Part shown: piece after piece, positions 35,105 to 45,743 of the stretch
How positions within the stretch are numbered: the first letter of the stretch is position 1
Layout of the letters: every line of letters begins with the position of its first letter
Assembly (NCBI RefSeq): GCF_900113545.1
Contig: NZ_FOPS01000007.1
Span: forward strand, 1 to 64,000
Source: Neisseria elongata subsp. elongata
GTDB taxonomy: Bacteria > Pseudomonadota > Gammaproteobacteria > Burkholderiales > Neisseriaceae
Reading direction: 5' to 3'
DNA length: 64,000 bases
Translations under genes and position numbers: made by a program
Notes under the pieces: generated by a model
What the model was told of the DNA's origin: nothing
The model's database searches: none
Seen by the model: only the letters and a program-made list of their open reading frames with translations

Positions 35105-35636
35105 GGCGGCGGTATTATTGTTTTCGGGATAGCCGACATTGTCCCGTCGATTGCGCTGCCGGCGAAGGAACGGTTTTTTATTTGCTTATAACGGAGGGGC
35201 CGTCTGAAAGGTCGGTCGATCGGGTTTGGCCGGGGTGATGAATGGTGCTTCGGTTTGAACACAGGTTTTGCCACATTGCGGCTTTGGCAGGGAAACCTGC
35301 CGTAACGGCCGCCGTGTTTTGGGTTGGCACGGAAGGCGGCAGTGGGATGCTTCTGTTATGCGTTTATGAGTTTGGCCTGATAGGCGGATTGCTGTCGTGA
35401 AATCGGTCGGAAAGGTGCGGGCATTCGGCGGGAGGTTCGGTTTCGCCTATCGGCGGTTGGCCGGCATGTTTTTTCGGATGCGGTATTTTTCAGACGGCCT
35501 TCTAGGCCGTCTGAAAGGTTCGGGTATCCGTCCAACTGATTTTCGCGATTCGGCGATGGAGGCATGAAGTTATATCCGCTGTTTGGGGATATGGTTTCAG
35601 ACGGCCTTTAGAGGCCGTCTGAAAACTTTTCCAGCC
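35105..35636. other. 532-base intergenic region, no gene recognised
   Basis: Between cysH and the large flavoprotein gene (same strand) the only clear features are DUS copies: one near 35200, an inverted pair at 35488-35516 and another at 35595-35624. The remainder (35220-35480) is GC-rich and frame-broken, and could be a decayed gene. It must contain the cysH promoter. Confidence 0.5.
35595..35624 (-). terminator. DUS hairpin after the large flavoprotein gene
   Basis: TTTCAGACGGCCT and AGGCCGTCTGAAA with a four-base loop, 12 bases downstream of the stop at 35637. Confidence 0.75.
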
Positions 35637-38600
35637 TTACAGCAACACTTGTTCCACGCCGCCGTTTTTCGCTTTTTGCACGAAATCGTCCTGCCAGGTT
35701 TCGCCCAAAATGCCGCGCGCCATTTCAATGACGATGTAGTCGGCTTTGATGTTGTTGTCTTCTTCGTAGCGGCTCAAACCCTGCATACAGGCCGGGCAGG
35801 TGGTGATGATTTTCACCTGTTCGGCGGGCGGGAGCTGTGTCAGGTTTTTCTCGATTTCTTCCTGTTTGCGGAATTTCACCTGGCTGGCGATGTCGGGGCG
35901 TTTGGTGGCGAACATTCCCGATTCGCCGCAGCAGCGGTCGCTCAATACCACGTCTTTGCCCAGCAGTTCGCCCGCCAGTTTGGTCGGGTTCATGGTTTTT
36001 ATCGGCGTGTGGCAGGGGTCGTGGTACAGGTATTGCGTGCCTTGTATGCCTTGCAGTTTCACGCCTTTTTCCAGCAAAAATTCGTGGATGTCGATGATGC
36101 GGCAGCCGGGGAAGATTTCTTCGAAGCGGTATTCGGCCAGCGCGTCGTAACAGGTTCCGCAGGAGACGACGACGGTTTTAATGTCGAGATAATTCAAGGT
36201 ATTGGCCATGCGGTGGAACAGGACGCGGTTGTCGGTAACCATTTTGTCCGCTTTGTCGGCATCGCCGTGGGCGTTTTGCGGATAACCGCAGCACAGGTAG
36301 CCCGGCGGCAGCACGGTTTGCACGCCGACGTGCCACAGCATGGCCTGCGTGGCCAGCCCGACTTGGGAGAACAGGCGTTCCGAGCCGCAGCCGGGGAAGT
36401 AGAACACGGCTTCGGTATCTTCCGGCAGTTCGGGGTTGCGGATGATGGGGATGTGTTTGTCGCCTTCGATGCCGAGCATGGCGCGGGCGGTTTGCAGCGG
36501 CACATGGCGCGGCAGCGGACGGTTCACAAAGTGGATGACTTGTTCTTTGACGGACGGTTTGCCGACCGTGGTTTTCGGCGCGTTTTTCAGGCTGTCCGCG
36601 CCCAAATGCAGTTTTTTCGCCAAATCGTAGCCCATGGTCTGCATTTTGAAGCCCGCCTGAACCACGCCTTTGCGCATCAGGTTGATGGCGCGCGGGTCTT
36701 TGGCGTTCAAAAAGGCCAGTCCGGCGGATACGGCGGGGTTGAAGTGGCGTTTGCCCGCCTTTCTCAACAGGTTGCGGATGGCCACGGTTACGTCGCCGAA
36801 GTCGATATTGACGGGGCAGGGTTTGACGCAGCGGTGGCACACGGTGCAGTGGTCGGCCACGTCGTTGAGTTCGTCGAAGTGTTTCAGCGATACGCCGCGG
36901 CGGGTTTGTTCTTCGTACAGGAAGGCTTCGGTCAAAAGCCCCACGCCCAGGATTTTGTTGCGCGGGCTGTACAGCAGGTTGGCGCGCGGGACGTGGGTGG
37001 AGCAGACGGGTTTGCATTTGCCGCAGCGCAGGCAGTCTTTTACCGATTCGGTGATTTTGCCCAAATCGGACTGTTCCATAATCAGCGATTCCGCACCCAG
37101 CAGTTCGAAAGACGGGGTGTAGGCATGACGTAAATCCGAGCCTTTCATCAGCTTGCGGCGGTTGAAGCGGCCGTGCGGATCGACTTTGGCCTTGTAGTCC
37201 CAGAAGGGCTGCATTTCTTCGTCCGACAGGAATTCGAGTTTGGTGATGCCGATGCCGTGCTCGCCCGAAATCACGCCGTTCAAGCTGCGGGCGATGTTCA
37301 TAATCCGCGCCACGGCCTTATGCGCGGTTTGCAGCATTTCGTAGTCGTCGGAATTGACAGGGATATTGGTATGGACGTTGCCGTCGCCGGCGTGCATGTG
37401 CAAGGCGACGAAGACGCGACCGCGTACGGTTTTGGCGTGGATTTTGCCCAAGCCTTCGATGATTTTGGTGTCGGTTTTGCCGCTGAAGATTTCGGCGAGC
37501 GGCTTCATTACGTCCTCTTTGACGGACACGCGCAGACGGAAGTCGCGGAATGCGGTGAAACAGCTCTCGTCGTCTTTGGCTTCGGGCGCGGCATGGACGG
37601 TTGCGCCGTAGCGGGCTTTGTAGTCGACAAGCGGCGTGTCCAGATGGGCGAGCAACCAGTCCCAACGTTCTTTGACGGCGGAAACGTGGGCAAGGGCGTG
37701 TTTGCCGCGTTCGCCCAAAAGTTCGGCGGTCGGCAGGTCCGTGCCCATTTTGTCGATGGGGAGTTTGCCGGACAGATATTGTTCCAAAGCGGCACAGAGT
37801 TTGAGTTTGTTTTGGATAGAAAGCTCAATGTTGATGCGCTCGATACCGTCCGAATACTCGCCCAGCCGTTCCAGCGGAATCACCACGTCTTCATTGATTT
37901 TAAAGGCGTTGGTATGTTTAGCGATGGCGGCGGTGCGGCTGCGGTCGAGCCAGAAGGTTTTGCGCGCTTCGGGCGATACGGCGATAAAGCCTTCGCCGTC
38001 GCGGGCGCGGGCGAGTTCGCAGATGTGTTCGGCTGCTGCCTCTACGGCGGCTTCGTCGTCTGAAACCACGTCCGCTAGCAAGACCATTTTCGGCCGCCCC
38101 TTGCCTGCCGCTTTGGTGGCGTAGCCGACGGCGCGGACATAACGCCAGTCCAAATGCTCCAAACCCGCCAGCCGCACGCTGTCGTGGGCGAGCAGGAAAT
38201 CGCGGATTTCGACGATAGAAGGCGTGGCGTTGGCGACTGTACCGAAAAACTCCATACACACGGTGCGCGTGTGTTTCGGCATTTTGTGCAACACGAAAGC
38301 GACGCTGGTGATGATGCCGTCCGTACCTTCTTTCTGCACGCCGGGCAGGCCGCTCAAGAATTTGTCGGTAACGTCTTTGCCCAAACCGACTTTGCGGAAT
38401 TTGTGGCCGGGGATTTCCAAACGTTCGGTTTTAACGACATTAATGCCGTCTGAATCCAGCGTGTGAACGTCGAACACGGCGGTTTCTTCGTCGTGGATTT
38501 TGCCGAAATTGTGGCGCACGCGCTCGATGCGCAGCCATTCGCCTTGCGGGTTGACCATCTGCCAGTAGGCGAGGTTGTCCAACGCCGTCCCCCACAGCAC

Positions 38601-39467
38601 GGCTTTTTTACCGCCCGCGTTCATCGCCACATTGCCGCCCACGCAGGACGCATCAGCGGAAGTCGGATCGACGGCGAACACCAAACCCGCCTGATGTGCG
38701 GTTTCTTCCACCCGCCGCGTTACCACGCCCGCGCCGCAATGGATAATCGGATGCTTGCCGTCCAAGCCCGCCAGTTCGACAAATTCGACGCCGCGATGCT
38801 TGTCCAGCTTTTCCGTATTGATGACCGCACTGTTTGCATCCAAAGGCACGGCGCCGCCGGTATAACCCGTGCCGCCGCCGCGCGGGATAATCGTCAAATC
38901 CAACTCAATCAGCGCGCGCACCAAGGGCGCGATTTCGGCTTCCGTGTCGGGATTGACGACGACAAAAGGATATTCGACGCGCCAGTCGGTCGCATCGGTA
39001 ACGTGCGTTACACGCGCCAGCCCGTCGAACATAATATTGTGTTTTTTCGTATGTTTGGACAGCTTAGCCAAAATCTGCGCCCGCTTTTTGCGCGTGGCTT
39101 CGAAGCTGCCGTCGAAGGCGGACACGGCGTTTTCCGCCACCTGCAAAAGCTCGCCCACCTGCGGGTCGTCGTCGCGCCGCTTTTGGATTTCGTTCAAACG
39201 GTGGCGCATTTCGCGCACCAGGGCTTCGCGGCGGTGGGTGTGTTCGAGCAGGTCGTCCACCAGATAAGGATTGCGCACCACCGCCCAAATATCGCCCAAT
39301 ACTTCAAACAGCATCCGCGCCGAACGCCCCGTCCTGCGCCGTCCGCGCAAATCTTCCAGCGTCTGCCAAGCCTTTTCGCCCAACAGTCGGCCGACGATTT
39401 CTCGGTCGGAATAAGAAGTGTAGTTGTAGGGGATTTCGCGGATGCGTTGTTGTGTGGCAGTCGTCAT
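35637..39467 (-). CDS. Large FAD/4Fe-4S oxidoreductase (DUF3683 type, D-2-hydroxyacid dehydrogenase-like)
   Basis: The 1276-residue protein fuses four modules: an N-terminal DUF3683 region ([20 protein letters not shown]), an FAD-binding PCMH/oxidase-C unit ([58 protein letters not shown]), two 4Fe-4S motifs ([11 protein letters not shown] and [11 protein letters not shown]) and two CCG domains ([35 protein letters not shown]). This is a GlcD-GlcF-like fusion for 2-hydroxyacid oxidation (D-lactate, D-2-hydroxyglutarate) feeding quinone. Substrate not fixed. I start at MTTATQQ (39465-39467) rather than 24 bases upstream. Confidence 0.88.
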   Translation of the reverse strand: MTTATQQRIREIPYNYTSYSDREIVGRLLGEKAWQTLEDLRGRRRTGRSARMLFEVLGDIWAVVRNPYLVDDLLEHTHRREALVREMRHRLNEIQKRRDDDPQVGELLQVAENAVSAFDGSFEATRKKRAQILAKLSKHTKKHNIMFDGLARVTHVTDATDWRVEYPFVVVNPDTEAEIAPLVRALIELDLTIIPRGGGTGYTGGAVPLDANSAVINTEKLDKHRGVEFVELAGLDGKHPIIHCGAGVVTRRVEETAHQAGLVFAVDPTSADASCVGGNVAMNAGGKKAVLWGTALDNLAYWQMVNPQGEWLRIERVRHNFGKIHDEETAVFDVHTLDSDGINVVKTERLEIPGHKFRKVGLGKDVTDKFLSGLPGVQKEGTDGIITSVAFVLHKMPKHTRTVCMEFFGTVANATPSIVEIRDFLLAHDSVRLAGLEHLDWRYVRAVGYATKAAGKGRPKMVLLADVVSDDEAAVEAAAEHICELARARDGEGFIAVSPEARKTFWLDRSRTAAIAKHTNAFKINEDVVIPLERLGEYSDGIERINIELSIQNKLKLCAALEQYLSGKLPIDKMGTDLPTAELLGERGKHALAHVSAVKERWDWLLAHLDTPLVDYKARYGATVHAAPEAKDDESCFTAFRDFRLRVSVKEDVMKPLAEIFSGKTDTKIIEGLGKIHAKTVRGRVFVALHMHAGDGNVHTNIPVNSDDYEMLQTAHKAVARIMNIARSLNGVISGEHGIGITKLEFLSDEEMQPFWDYKAKVDPHGRFNRRKLMKGSDLRHAYTPSFELLGAESLIMEQSDLGKITESVKDCLRCGKCKPVCSTHVPRANLLYSPRNKILGVGLLTEAFLYEEQTRRGVSLKHFDELNDVADHCTVCHRCVKPCPVNIDFGDVTVAIRNLLRKAGKRHFNPAVSAGLAFLNAKDPRAINLMRKGVVQAGFKMQTMGYDLAKKLHLGADSLKNAPKTTVGKPSVKEQVIHFVNRPLPRHVPLQTARAMLGIEGDKHIPIIRNPELPEDTEAVFYFPGCGSERLFSQVGLATQAMLWHVGVQTVLPPGYLCCGYPQNAHGDADKADKMVTDNRVLFHRMANTLNYLDIKTVVVSCGTCYDALAEYRFEEIFPGCRIIDIHEFLLEKGVKLQGIQGTQYLYHDPCHTPIKTMNPTKLAGELLGKDVVLSDRCCGESGMFATKRPDIASQVKFRKQEEIEKNLTQLPPAEQVKIITTCPACMQGLSRYEEDNNIKADYIVIEMARGILGETWQDDFVQKAKNGGVEQVLL

Positions 39468-39647
39468 GGTTTGGTGTCCGTGTTGCGGCATTTGCCGTCG
39501 TTTTGTTATTGAGGCCGTCTGAAAGCCCGGCTGGATTTGTGATGGTTTGTAATGTAATGTAACTTCAATGTTATTTCAAGTCTAAACTGTAGACAATCCG
39601 CTTGTTTGCAATGAGGGCGGAAGAAAGCAGGGCAGGGAAAATACCGC

Positions 39648-39676
39648 TTGGTGTTTTGCCGCAATACGGTTATAAT
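39648..39676 (+). promoter_or_regulatory. Promoter of the SRP RNA gene
   Basis: TATAAT at 39671-39676 is a perfect -10 box; TTGGTG at 39648-39653 is a weak -35 at 17-base spacing. The RNA should begin 10-15 bases downstream. Confidence 0.65.
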
Positions 39677-39690
39677 CCGCGCCTTCTTAT

Positions 39691-39788
39691 GGCGGGTCTC
39701 CCCGCATGGTGAGTTGGAGCAACGGGTCAGGGGCGGAAGCCAGCAGCCCACTCTGATAAGTCAGTGCCGGGGGTTAGGCTCGCCGCCC
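39691..39788 (+). ncRNA. ffs: Signal recognition particle RNA (4.5S)
   Basis: The region GGCGGGTCTCC...GGCTCGCCGCC can pair end to end to form the long SRP hairpin. The apical domain carries the conserved internal loops GGTCAGG...GGAAG...AGCAGCCC needed for Ffh binding, at 39724-39748. It is about 98 nt and followed by a strong terminator. It lies divergent from the flavoprotein gene. Confidence 0.93.
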
Positions 39789-39797
39789 TATCAAAAA

Positions 39798-39826
39798 ACA
39801 CCGAACATTTCCATGTTCGGTGTTTT
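39798..39826 (+). terminator. Terminator of the SRP RNA gene
   Basis: ACACCGAACAT, loop TTCC, ATGTTCGGTGT followed by TTT: a perfect 11-bp stem. Confidence 0.9.
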
Positions 39827-39834
39827 GCTTTTGC

Positions 39835-39860
39835 GGCCGTCTGAAAAGTTTCAGACGGCC
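39835..39860. repeat. Inverted DUS pair after the SRP RNA terminator
   Basis: GGCCGTCTGAAAAG joined to TTTCAGACGGCC, a tight hairpin followed by TTTT; a second-line terminator. Confidence 0.65.
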
Positions 39861-39978
39861 TTTTAATGTTCGGTTGGGAAACCTTGACCCGCATTCGGCC
39901 GTGTCTTGACGTTCCGGTTAGACTTGCGGTTTGCAGATTCATCAATCCGAACCGTATTTAAGTTTTCAGACGGCCTCA

Positions 39979-40755
39979 TCAGCGGATGTCTATTCCTTTG
40001 CGTTTAAATTCATCCTCCAACTGCCGGATTTGCTGTTCCGCTTTGAGGAGCTGTCTGTAATCGTCGGGGTGCATCGTATCGCGCAGGTTCATGCTTTTCA
40101 GGCCGAGTTCGCTCAGGCCTTGCGCTTGGGACGCGGCAGTTTCCGTTATCCGTTGCTTGCCCGACCATCCGCCGGAGCCGCTTATTTTGGTAATGCCGAC
40201 TTGGCCTGCGGGCGCGTCGTAGAAGTTGTATGCGGCCGAGTCTTTGGGGTTGGGTTGGCCGTCCCGATAAAAGGTCGTCCATAGCAGTTTGTTGGTCTGT
40301 CTGGAATATTCCAGTTCGTGTCCCTGTATGTTGCCTTTGTCATCAAGGGTGTAAAGTTTGACCAGCGGCCTGATTGCAGGGTGCTTCGAGTCGGCCGGCA
40401 TCGGGTGGTAATTGCCTTCCCAGCAGCGTTGCATGCGGTCTGCAACAGGGGTGCAGTGTTTTGGGGTGCGTGTTTCGTTCAAACGGAGCCAGTTGTTGAT
40501 TCTGGCGAGTTCTTCGGGTGAGGGGGGTGTATATGAGCTGCTGTCTGACGGGCTGTCGTATGACGAACTCCTGTATGACGAGCTGCTTGGCGAATAGTCG
40601 GTGCATGTAGCGTTGCCATATACCTGCATGCAGTGCCCTATACGGTTCATTTGCTGTGCGTGCTCTCGGCGCAGTATGTTTTCGTTGGCTGCCGCGAATT
40701 GGCTTGCCGCCAATCCGCAGAATGCCAGCAGGATAGGCAAAATCGTTTTACGCAT
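39979..40755 (-). CDS. Hypothetical exported protein
   Basis: The 258-residue protein has a Sec signal (to FAA, about residue 22), an N-terminal helical segment with two cysteines (IGHCMQVYGNATCTDY), a Ser/Tyr/Pro-rich linker (about 55-80), then a region with two more cysteines (PKHCTPVADRMQRCWEG) and a domain resembling outer membrane or periplasmic beta structure (LVKLYTLDDKGNIQGHELEY). The C-terminal 60 residues are helical, with coiled-coil tendency (LLKAEQQIRQLEDEFKRKG). No family is recognised; even cysteine pairs suit a periplasmic location. Confidence 0.65.
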   Translation of the reverse strand: MRKTILPILLAFCGLAASQFAAANENILRREHAQQMNRIGHCMQVYGNATCTDYSPSSSSYRSSSYDSPSDSSSYTPPSPEELARINNWLRLNETRTPKHCTPVADRMQRCWEGNYHPMPADSKHPAIRPLVKLYTLDDKGNIQGHELEYSRQTNKLLWTTFYRDGQPNPKDSAAYNFYDAPAGQVGITKISGSGGWSGKQRITETAASQAQGLSELGLKSMNLRDTMHPDDYRQLLKAEQQIRQLEDEFKRKGIDIR

Positions 40756-40914
40756 GGGGTGGTTTCCGTTTCAAGGTAAAAATTCGGGTATTGGGGTTTA
40801 GGGGAATCCGCGCTTTTAAGCTGCCTGAATATTTGTTTGCGCGGATTGGGTTCGGGAAGATGGTGTGCAGGCTGCTTTTTCGGTTTTCAGACGGCCTCGG
40901 GTTGTCTGTGACTG

Positions 40915-41538
40915 TTAAGCGATAAAATGGTCGTACACGGCATCGATTTTTGCGCAGGCGCGTTGGACTGCGGCCTCCCAGTTGCCTGCCGTACCTTCGG
41001 CGTAAACGGTATCCACAGAAGCGAAGCCCAAGAAACCGCCAAGCAATGTTTTCAAATAGCTTGAGGCGAAATCCATTTGCGCCATCGGACCTTCGCTATA
41101 AACGCTGCCGCTGGCCTGCAACAGCAGTACTTTATGCTCGCCCATCAAACCTTTCGGTGTACCGTCTTCGCCGTAGCGGAAGGTTTCGCCGGGCATAACC
41201 AGATTGTCCAGCCAGTCTTTCAGGAGGGCGGGAATGGCGAAGTTATACATAGGGTAGGCGATAACGAGACGGCGGGCGGATTTGACTTGGTTCACGACCG
41301 ACATCAGCCGAGCTTGCAGCGCAGCTTGTTCTTCGTTTGGTTGTTGCCCTTGAAACAGGGTAACAGTAAACATCTCCAGCACTGCCTTATCCAAAGGCTG
41401 AATATCTGCTTCTGCCAAATTGACCGTTTGCACGCTGCCTGCAGGCAGTTTGGTCAGCAGGTGGGCAACCATGCGATTGGTCGCGGAAGCAGTAGAATGT
41501 CGATCAGGATGTGCATTGATAATCAGGGTGTCAATCAT
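40915..41538 (-). CDS. FMN-dependent NAD(P)H oxidoreductase / azoreductase-like
   Basis: The 207-residue flavodoxin-fold protein opens IIN AHPDRHSTASATNRMVAH, with the phosphate loop, and has PMYNFAIPALLKDWLDNLVM and the LLLQASGSVYSEG stretch typical of AzoR-like FMN:NADH quinone/azo reductases. It likely protects against quinones or electrophiles. GAAACTAAA precedes the ATG with a weak ribosome site. ilvD follows on the same strand after a DUS pair, but they are probably separate. Confidence 0.85.
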   Translation of the reverse strand: MIDTLIINAHPDRHSTASATNRMVAHLLTKLPAGSVQTVNLAEADIQPLDKAVLEMFTVTLFQGQQPNEEQAALQARLMSVVNQVKSARRLVIAYPMYNFAIPALLKDWLDNLVMPGETFRYGEDGTPKGLMGEHKVLLLQASGSVYSEGPMAQMDFASSYLKTLLGGFLGFASVDTVYAEGTAGNWEAAVQRACAKIDAVYDHFIA

Positions 41539-41577
41539 TTTAGTTTCCTTTTTTGGGATAGTTTAAGTGAGATAGGT

Positions 41578-41618
41578 TTTCAGACGGCCTACGATACCGT
41601 ATGGCCGTCTGAAACCTT
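41578..41618. terminator. Inverted DUS pair between azoreductase-like gene and ilvD
   Basis: TTTTCAGACGGCC and GGCCGTCTGAAA with a 12-base spacer, about 15 bases after the ilvD stop. Confidence 0.65.
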
Positions 41619-41633
41619 TATTGCCGCACTGTT

Positions 41634-43493
41634 TTATCGCTCGATTTGCGATACGTCGCGCACCGCGCCTTTGTCGGCGGAAGTGGCCATCGCGCCATAG
41701 GCACGCAGGGCGGCGGAGACGTAGCGGTCGCGGTTTTCCGGTTTCCACGCTTTGCTGCCGCGCGCTTCCATTTCGGCGCGGCGTTTTGCGAGTTCTTCGT
41801 CGGACACTTTCAGATTGATGCTGCGGTTGGGGATGTCGATTTCAATCGTGTCGCCTTCGTGCACCAAGCCGATGGCGCCGCCTTCCGCTGCTTCGGGCGA
41901 GGCGTGGCCGATGGACAAACCTGATGTGCCGCCGGAGAAGCGTCCGTCAGTTAAGAGGGCGCAGGCTTTGCCGAGGCCTTTGGATTTCAGGTAGGAAGTT
42001 GGGTACAGCATTTCTTGCATGCCCGGGCCGCCTTTGGGGCCTTCGTAGCGGATGATGACGATGTCGCCGGCGACAATTTGGTTGCCCAAAATGCCTTCGA
42101 CGGCGGCTTCCTGGCTTTCAAACACGCGGGCGCGGCCGGTAAATTTGAGGATGCTCTCGTCCACACCTGCGGTTTTCACCACGCAGCCGCGCTCGGCGAT
42201 GTTGCCGAACAAGACCGCCAAGCCGCCGTCTTGCGAATAGGCGTGTTCGACGTTGCGGATGCAGCCTTTTTCGCGGTCGAGGTCGAGGGTTTTCCACATG
42301 CGGTTTTGCGAGAACGCTTGGGTGGTGCGTACGCCGCCGGGCGCGGCTTTGAAGCGTTCAATGGCATGGGTGTTTTTAGGATTGGTCACGTCCCATTGTT
42401 CAATCGCGTCTTTCAGCGTCGGCGCGTGGATGGTGTACACGTCAGTGTGCAGTTTGCCCGCTTTGTCCAATTCTTTCAGGATGGCGAAGATGCCGCCGGC
42501 GCGGTGCACGTCTTCCATGTAGTAGTCGTGGTTGTTGGGTGCGGTTTTGCAGATGCAGGGCACGACGCGGCTTAAGCGGTCGATGTCGGCCATTTTGAAA
42601 TCCACACCCGCTTCGTTGGCGACGGCAAGCAAATGCAGGATGGTGTTGGTGGAGCCGCCCATGGCGATGTCCATGGTCATGGCGTTTTCAAACGCTTTTT
42701 TGGTGGCAATGCTGCGCGGCAGCACGGTTTCGTCGTTTTGCTCGTAATAGCGTTTGGTGATTTCGACAATCATGCGGCCGGCTTCGAGGAATAATTCTTT
42801 GCGGCCGGCGTGGGTGGCGAGGTAGGAGCCGTTGCCGGGCAGGGACAGGCCGAGCGCTTCGGTCAGGCAGTTCATGGAGTTGGCGGTGAACATGCCGGAG
42901 CAGGAGCCGCAGGTCGGGCAGGCGTTTTGTTCGACTTCTTCAACCTGTTGGTTGCTGACATTGTCGTCCGCCGATTCAATCATGGCATCAATCAAGTCCA
43001 AGCGGCGTTCGGGCTGGATATTTGCCACGCCGATGACCTTGCCCGCTTCCATCGGACCACCGGAAACGAAGATGGTCGGGATGTTCAGACGCATGGCGGC
43101 AATCAGCATTCCGGGGGTGATTTTGTCGCAGTTGGAAATGCACACCAGCGCGTCGGCGCAGTGGGCGTTCACCATGTATTCGATGGAGTCGGCAATCAAA
43201 TCGCGGCTGGGCAGGGAGTACAGCATGCCGCTGTGTCCCATGGCGATACCGTCGTCGATGGCGATGGTGTTGAATTCTTTGGCGATTGCGCCCGCTTTTT
43301 CGATTTCGCGGGCAACCAGTTGGCCCATGTTGTGCAGGTGGACATGGCCGGGCACGAATTGGGTAAACGAGTTGGCAACGGCGATGATGGGCTTGCCGAA
43401 GTCGGTTTCCATCACGCCGGTGGCACGCCACAATGCGCGTGCGCCCGCCATGTTGCGGCCGTGGGTGGAGGTTTTGGAGCGGTATTCTGGCAT
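41634..43493 (-). CDS. ilvD: Dihydroxy-acid dehydratase
   Basis: The 619-residue iron-sulfur enzyme converts dihydroxy-isovalerate and dihydroxy-methylvalerate to the keto acids in valine, leucine and isoleucine synthesis. Cluster ligands lie in [12 protein letters not shown] and [19 protein letters not shown]; the catalytic tail has [20 protein letters not shown]. It is full length. AAGGAATACAAAA precedes the ATG. It lies in the same orientation as leuB and leuD about 1 kb away, placing branched-chain genes together. Confidence 0.96.
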   Translation of the reverse strand: MPEYRSKTSTHGRNMAGARALWRATGVMETDFGKPIIAVANSFTQFVPGHVHLHNMGQLVAREIEKAGAIAKEFNTIAIDDGIAMGHSGMLYSLPSRDLIADSIEYMVNAHCADALVCISNCDKITPGMLIAAMRLNIPTIFVSGGPMEAGKVIGVANIQPERRLDLIDAMIESADDNVSNQQVEEVEQNACPTCGSCSGMFTANSMNCLTEALGLSLPGNGSYLATHAGRKELFLEAGRMIVEITKRYYEQNDETVLPRSIATKKAFENAMTMDIAMGGSTNTILHLLAVANEAGVDFKMADIDRLSRVVPCICKTAPNNHDYYMEDVHRAGGIFAILKELDKAGKLHTDVYTIHAPTLKDAIEQWDVTNPKNTHAIERFKAAPGGVRTTQAFSQNRMWKTLDLDREKGCIRNVEHAYSQDGGLAVLFGNIAERGCVVKTAGVDESILKFTGRARVFESQEAAVEGILGNQIVAGDIVIIRYEGPKGGPGMQEMLYPTSYLKSKGLGKACALLTDGRFSGGTSGLSIGHASPEAAEGGAIGLVHEGDTIEIDIPNRSINLKVSDEELAKRRAEMEARGSKAWKPENRDRYVSAALRAYGAMATSADKGAVRDVSQIER

Positions 43494-43527
43494 TTTTGTA
43501 TTCCTTTGATTGGCTGGTGTTTGGAGA

Positions 43528-43580
43528 AGGCCGTCTGAAAAGGTATCGGTTGGTGCAACCTTAGGTTTCAGACGGCCTTT
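43528..43580. repeat. DUS pair upstream of ilvD
   Basis: AAGGCCGTCTGAAAAGGT and its counterpart GGTTTCAGACGGCCTTT lie about 20 bases apart between ilvD and the next lipoprotein gene. A further pair lies at 43640-43692 around the lipoprotein terminus. Confidence 0.6.
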
Positions 43581-43706
43581 GCAGCCGGTATTTTATATGA
43601 AATGCAGCATGATAAGAAATGCTGCGGGACGGGGAAGGAGGCCGTCTGAAAAATCCTGCGGCGGTTCGGAGGCGGGTTTTCAGACGGCCTATATTGGCGG
43701 ATGGGT

Positions 43707-44462
43707 TTATTCGTCCGATTCTGCCAATTTGTCCAATTCGTCCATGCGCGGCCTGAGGAAGCGTTCGGCTTCGTCTTGCAATTCTTGCGATGCGGGGTTG
43801 CCGTGGGCGTCCACGACGCTTGTTTTGTCTGTTGCTTTATCATGGCGGAAGGTATACATCAGGCTGCCGTCCGGGCGGTAAAACTTGGATTCGATACCGG
43901 TGTTTTGCTGATATTTGAAGTGGTGGAGCAGCTTGCCGTTTTCTCCGTAGACGGCGTGGCTGCTGCTTCTTTGGGTGCCGTAGTTATGGCTGATCAGACG
44001 GTCTTTGAGGTCGTATGTCCATTCTTCGACGATGTGGCCGTTTTCATATAGGCCTATGCTTTGCAGACGGCCTTTACGGCTGTAAAAGGCCATTTTGCCG
44101 TTCAACCCGATTTCGAGCGGGGTGGACAGCTTCAATTTTGTATCGTCGGGAATGATGATGGGGGAAATTTGGCGTGCGCCGTTGTCTTGGTAAAAGTCTT
44201 GGATCACGGCCCGGCCTTCGGCGGTGCGCCCCAGCAGCATGCGGTAGTAGCCGCCTTTGGCAGGCTTGGCACTCTCCCGGTGATTGTTGTCGTAGTAGGC
44301 GATAATTTCCCGCTCGGGATTGCTGATTTGGCTGACGATGGTGTTCTCGCTTTCAAATTTGGCAATCGTAAACAGATCGGTTTGCGGTTTCGGGACGATG
44401 CTGCCGCAGGCACTCAGAAGAACTGCGGCAGTAAGGGTGGGAAGCAGGGTTTTGATGTTCAT
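43707..44462 (-). CDS. Hypothetical lipoprotein with MORN-like repeats
   Basis: The 251-residue protein begins MNIKTLLPTLTAAVLLSACG, with lipobox Cys19. The body has short beta-hairpin repeats of the toxin_YwqK/MORN kind: GLNGKMAFYSRKGRLQSIGL, YENGHIVEEWTYDLKDRLI, YGENGKLLHHFKYQQNTGIE, FYRPDGSLMYTFRHD. The end is acidic. AGAGG precedes the ATG at 44460-44462; a long open frame continues upstream to 45035 but only antisense to leuB. Similar repeat lipoproteins occur with lipoprotein or immunity loci; role unknown. Its DUS pair overlaps the C-terminal boundary. Confidence 0.75.
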   Translation of the reverse strand: MNIKTLLPTLTAAVLLSACGSIVPKPQTDLFTIAKFESENTIVSQISNPEREIIAYYDNNHRESAKPAKGGYYRMLLGRTAEGRAVIQDFYQDNGARQISPIIIPDDTKLKLSTPLEIGLNGKMAFYSRKGRLQSIGLYENGHIVEEWTYDLKDRLISHNYGTQRSSSHAVYGENGKLLHHFKYQQNTGIESKFYRPDGSLMYTFRHDKATDKTSVVDAHGNPASQELQDEAERFLRPRMDELDKLAESDE

Positions 44463-44563
44463 GTTCGGCCTCTTTGTCGGTAGGGTAAGGTTTAGGCCGT
44501 CTGAAAACGGGGATGCGGCGTTGGTTTGGTAAAACGGTGTTTTCAGACGGCCTCTTTTGGGTT

Positions 44564-45634
44564 TTAAAGTGCGGCGACGACTGCGCTGCCCATTTCGGAG
44601 CAGGAGACGAGTTTGCCTCCGTCCTGCATGATGTCGGCGGTACGCAGGCCTTGTTCCAACACTTTTTGCACGGCGCTTTCGACTTGTTGCGCGCGCGCTT
44701 CGTCGTTCAGGCTGTAGCGCAGCAGCATGGCCAGCGAGAGGATGGTGGCCAGCGGGTTGGCTTTGTCTTGCCCGGCGATGTCGGGCGCGGAGCCGTGCGA
44801 CGGTTCGTACAGGCCTTTGCCGCTTTCGTCCAGGGAGGCGGAGGGCAGCATGCCGATGGAGCCGGTGAGCATGGAGGCCTGGTCGCTTAGAATGTCGCCG
44901 AAGATGTTGCCGGTGGCAATCACGTCGAACTGTTTGGGCGCGCGCACGAGCTGCATGGCGGCGTTGTCCACATACATGTGGGAGAGTTCGACGTTGGGAT
45001 AATCTTTGGAAACTTCGTTGAAGATTTCTTTCCACAGTTCGGTGGTTTCCAGTACGTTGGCCTTATCGACGGAGCAGAGTTTTTTGTTGCGCTTTTGTGC
45101 CGCTTCGAAGGCGATTTTGGCAATGCGGCGGATTTCGGACTCGCTGTATTTCATGGTGTTGTAGCCTTCGCGCTCGCCGTTTTCCAGTGTGCGGATGCCG
45201 CGCGGTTCGCCGAAGTAGATGTCGCCGGTGAGTTCGCGCACGATGAGGATGTCCAATCCGGCCACGACTTCGGGTTTTAATGTGGAGGCATCGGCAAGCT
45301 CTTTATATAAAACGGCGGGGCGCAGGTTGGCAAACAGGCCCAGGTCTTTGCGGATGGCTAAGAGGCCGCGTTCGGGGCGCAGCGGGCGTTCGAGTGTGTC
45401 GTATTGCGGCCCGCCGACCGCGCCGAGCAGCACGGCGTCGGCGGCACGGCACAGGTTTTGCGTAAATTCGGGATAGGGGTGGCCGTATTGGTCGTAGGCT
45501 GCACCGCCCAGCGGGGCGTATTCGTAACGTGCGTCCAGGCCGTCTGAAATCAGTTTGTCGAGTACGCGCACGGCTTGGGCGGTAATTTCGGGGCCGATGC
45601 CGTCTCCGGGCAGGATGGCGATTTGTTTGGTCAT
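44564..45634 (-). CDS. leuB: 3-isopropylmalate dehydrogenase
   Basis: The 356-residue enzyme oxidises and decarboxylates 3-isopropylmalate with NAD+. Motifs: [35 protein letters not shown], metal-binding [20 protein letters not shown] and the NAD-binding [18 protein letters not shown]. Full length. AAGGAAACCCG precedes the ATG. It is followed by a DUS hairpin; the lipoprotein gene lies downstream. Confidence 0.96.
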   Translation of the reverse strand: MTKQIAILPGDGIGPEITAQAVRVLDKLISDGLDARYEYAPLGGAAYDQYGHPYPEFTQNLCRAADAVLLGAVGGPQYDTLERPLRPERGLLAIRKDLGLFANLRPAVLYKELADASTLKPEVVAGLDILIVRELTGDIYFGEPRGIRTLENGEREGYNTMKYSESEIRRIAKIAFEAAQKRNKKLCSVDKANVLETTELWKEIFNEVSKDYPNVELSHMYVDNAAMQLVRAPKQFDVIATGNIFGDILSDQASMLTGSIGMLPSASLDESGKGLYEPSHGSAPDIAGQDKANPLATILSLAMLLRYSLNDEARAQQVESAVQKVLEQGLRTADIMQDGGKLVSCSEMGSAVVAAL

Positions 45635-45702
45635 TTCGGGTTTCCTTGTTTGGTTGGGGGAGTTTCCGACGGCAGGCCGTCTGAAATGCGGATTATAACG
45701 GA

Positions 45703-45735
45703 AGGCCGTCTGAAAAATTTTCTTTCAGACGGCCT
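45703..45735. terminator. DUS hairpin after the DUF1444-like gene
   Basis: AGGCCGTCTGAAA and TTTCAGACGGCCT form a stem with seven-base loop, nine bases after the stop at 45744 (minus). It separates that unit from leuB. Confidence 0.8.
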
Positions 45736-45743
45736 TTTGCCGT

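Noticed and set aside
43707-45035. A long minus-strand open frame extending the MORN-like lipoprotein to 442 codons
   Set aside because: Its upstream part lies inside leuB in another frame and crosses DUS; the lipobox start at 44462 with AGAGG is much better.
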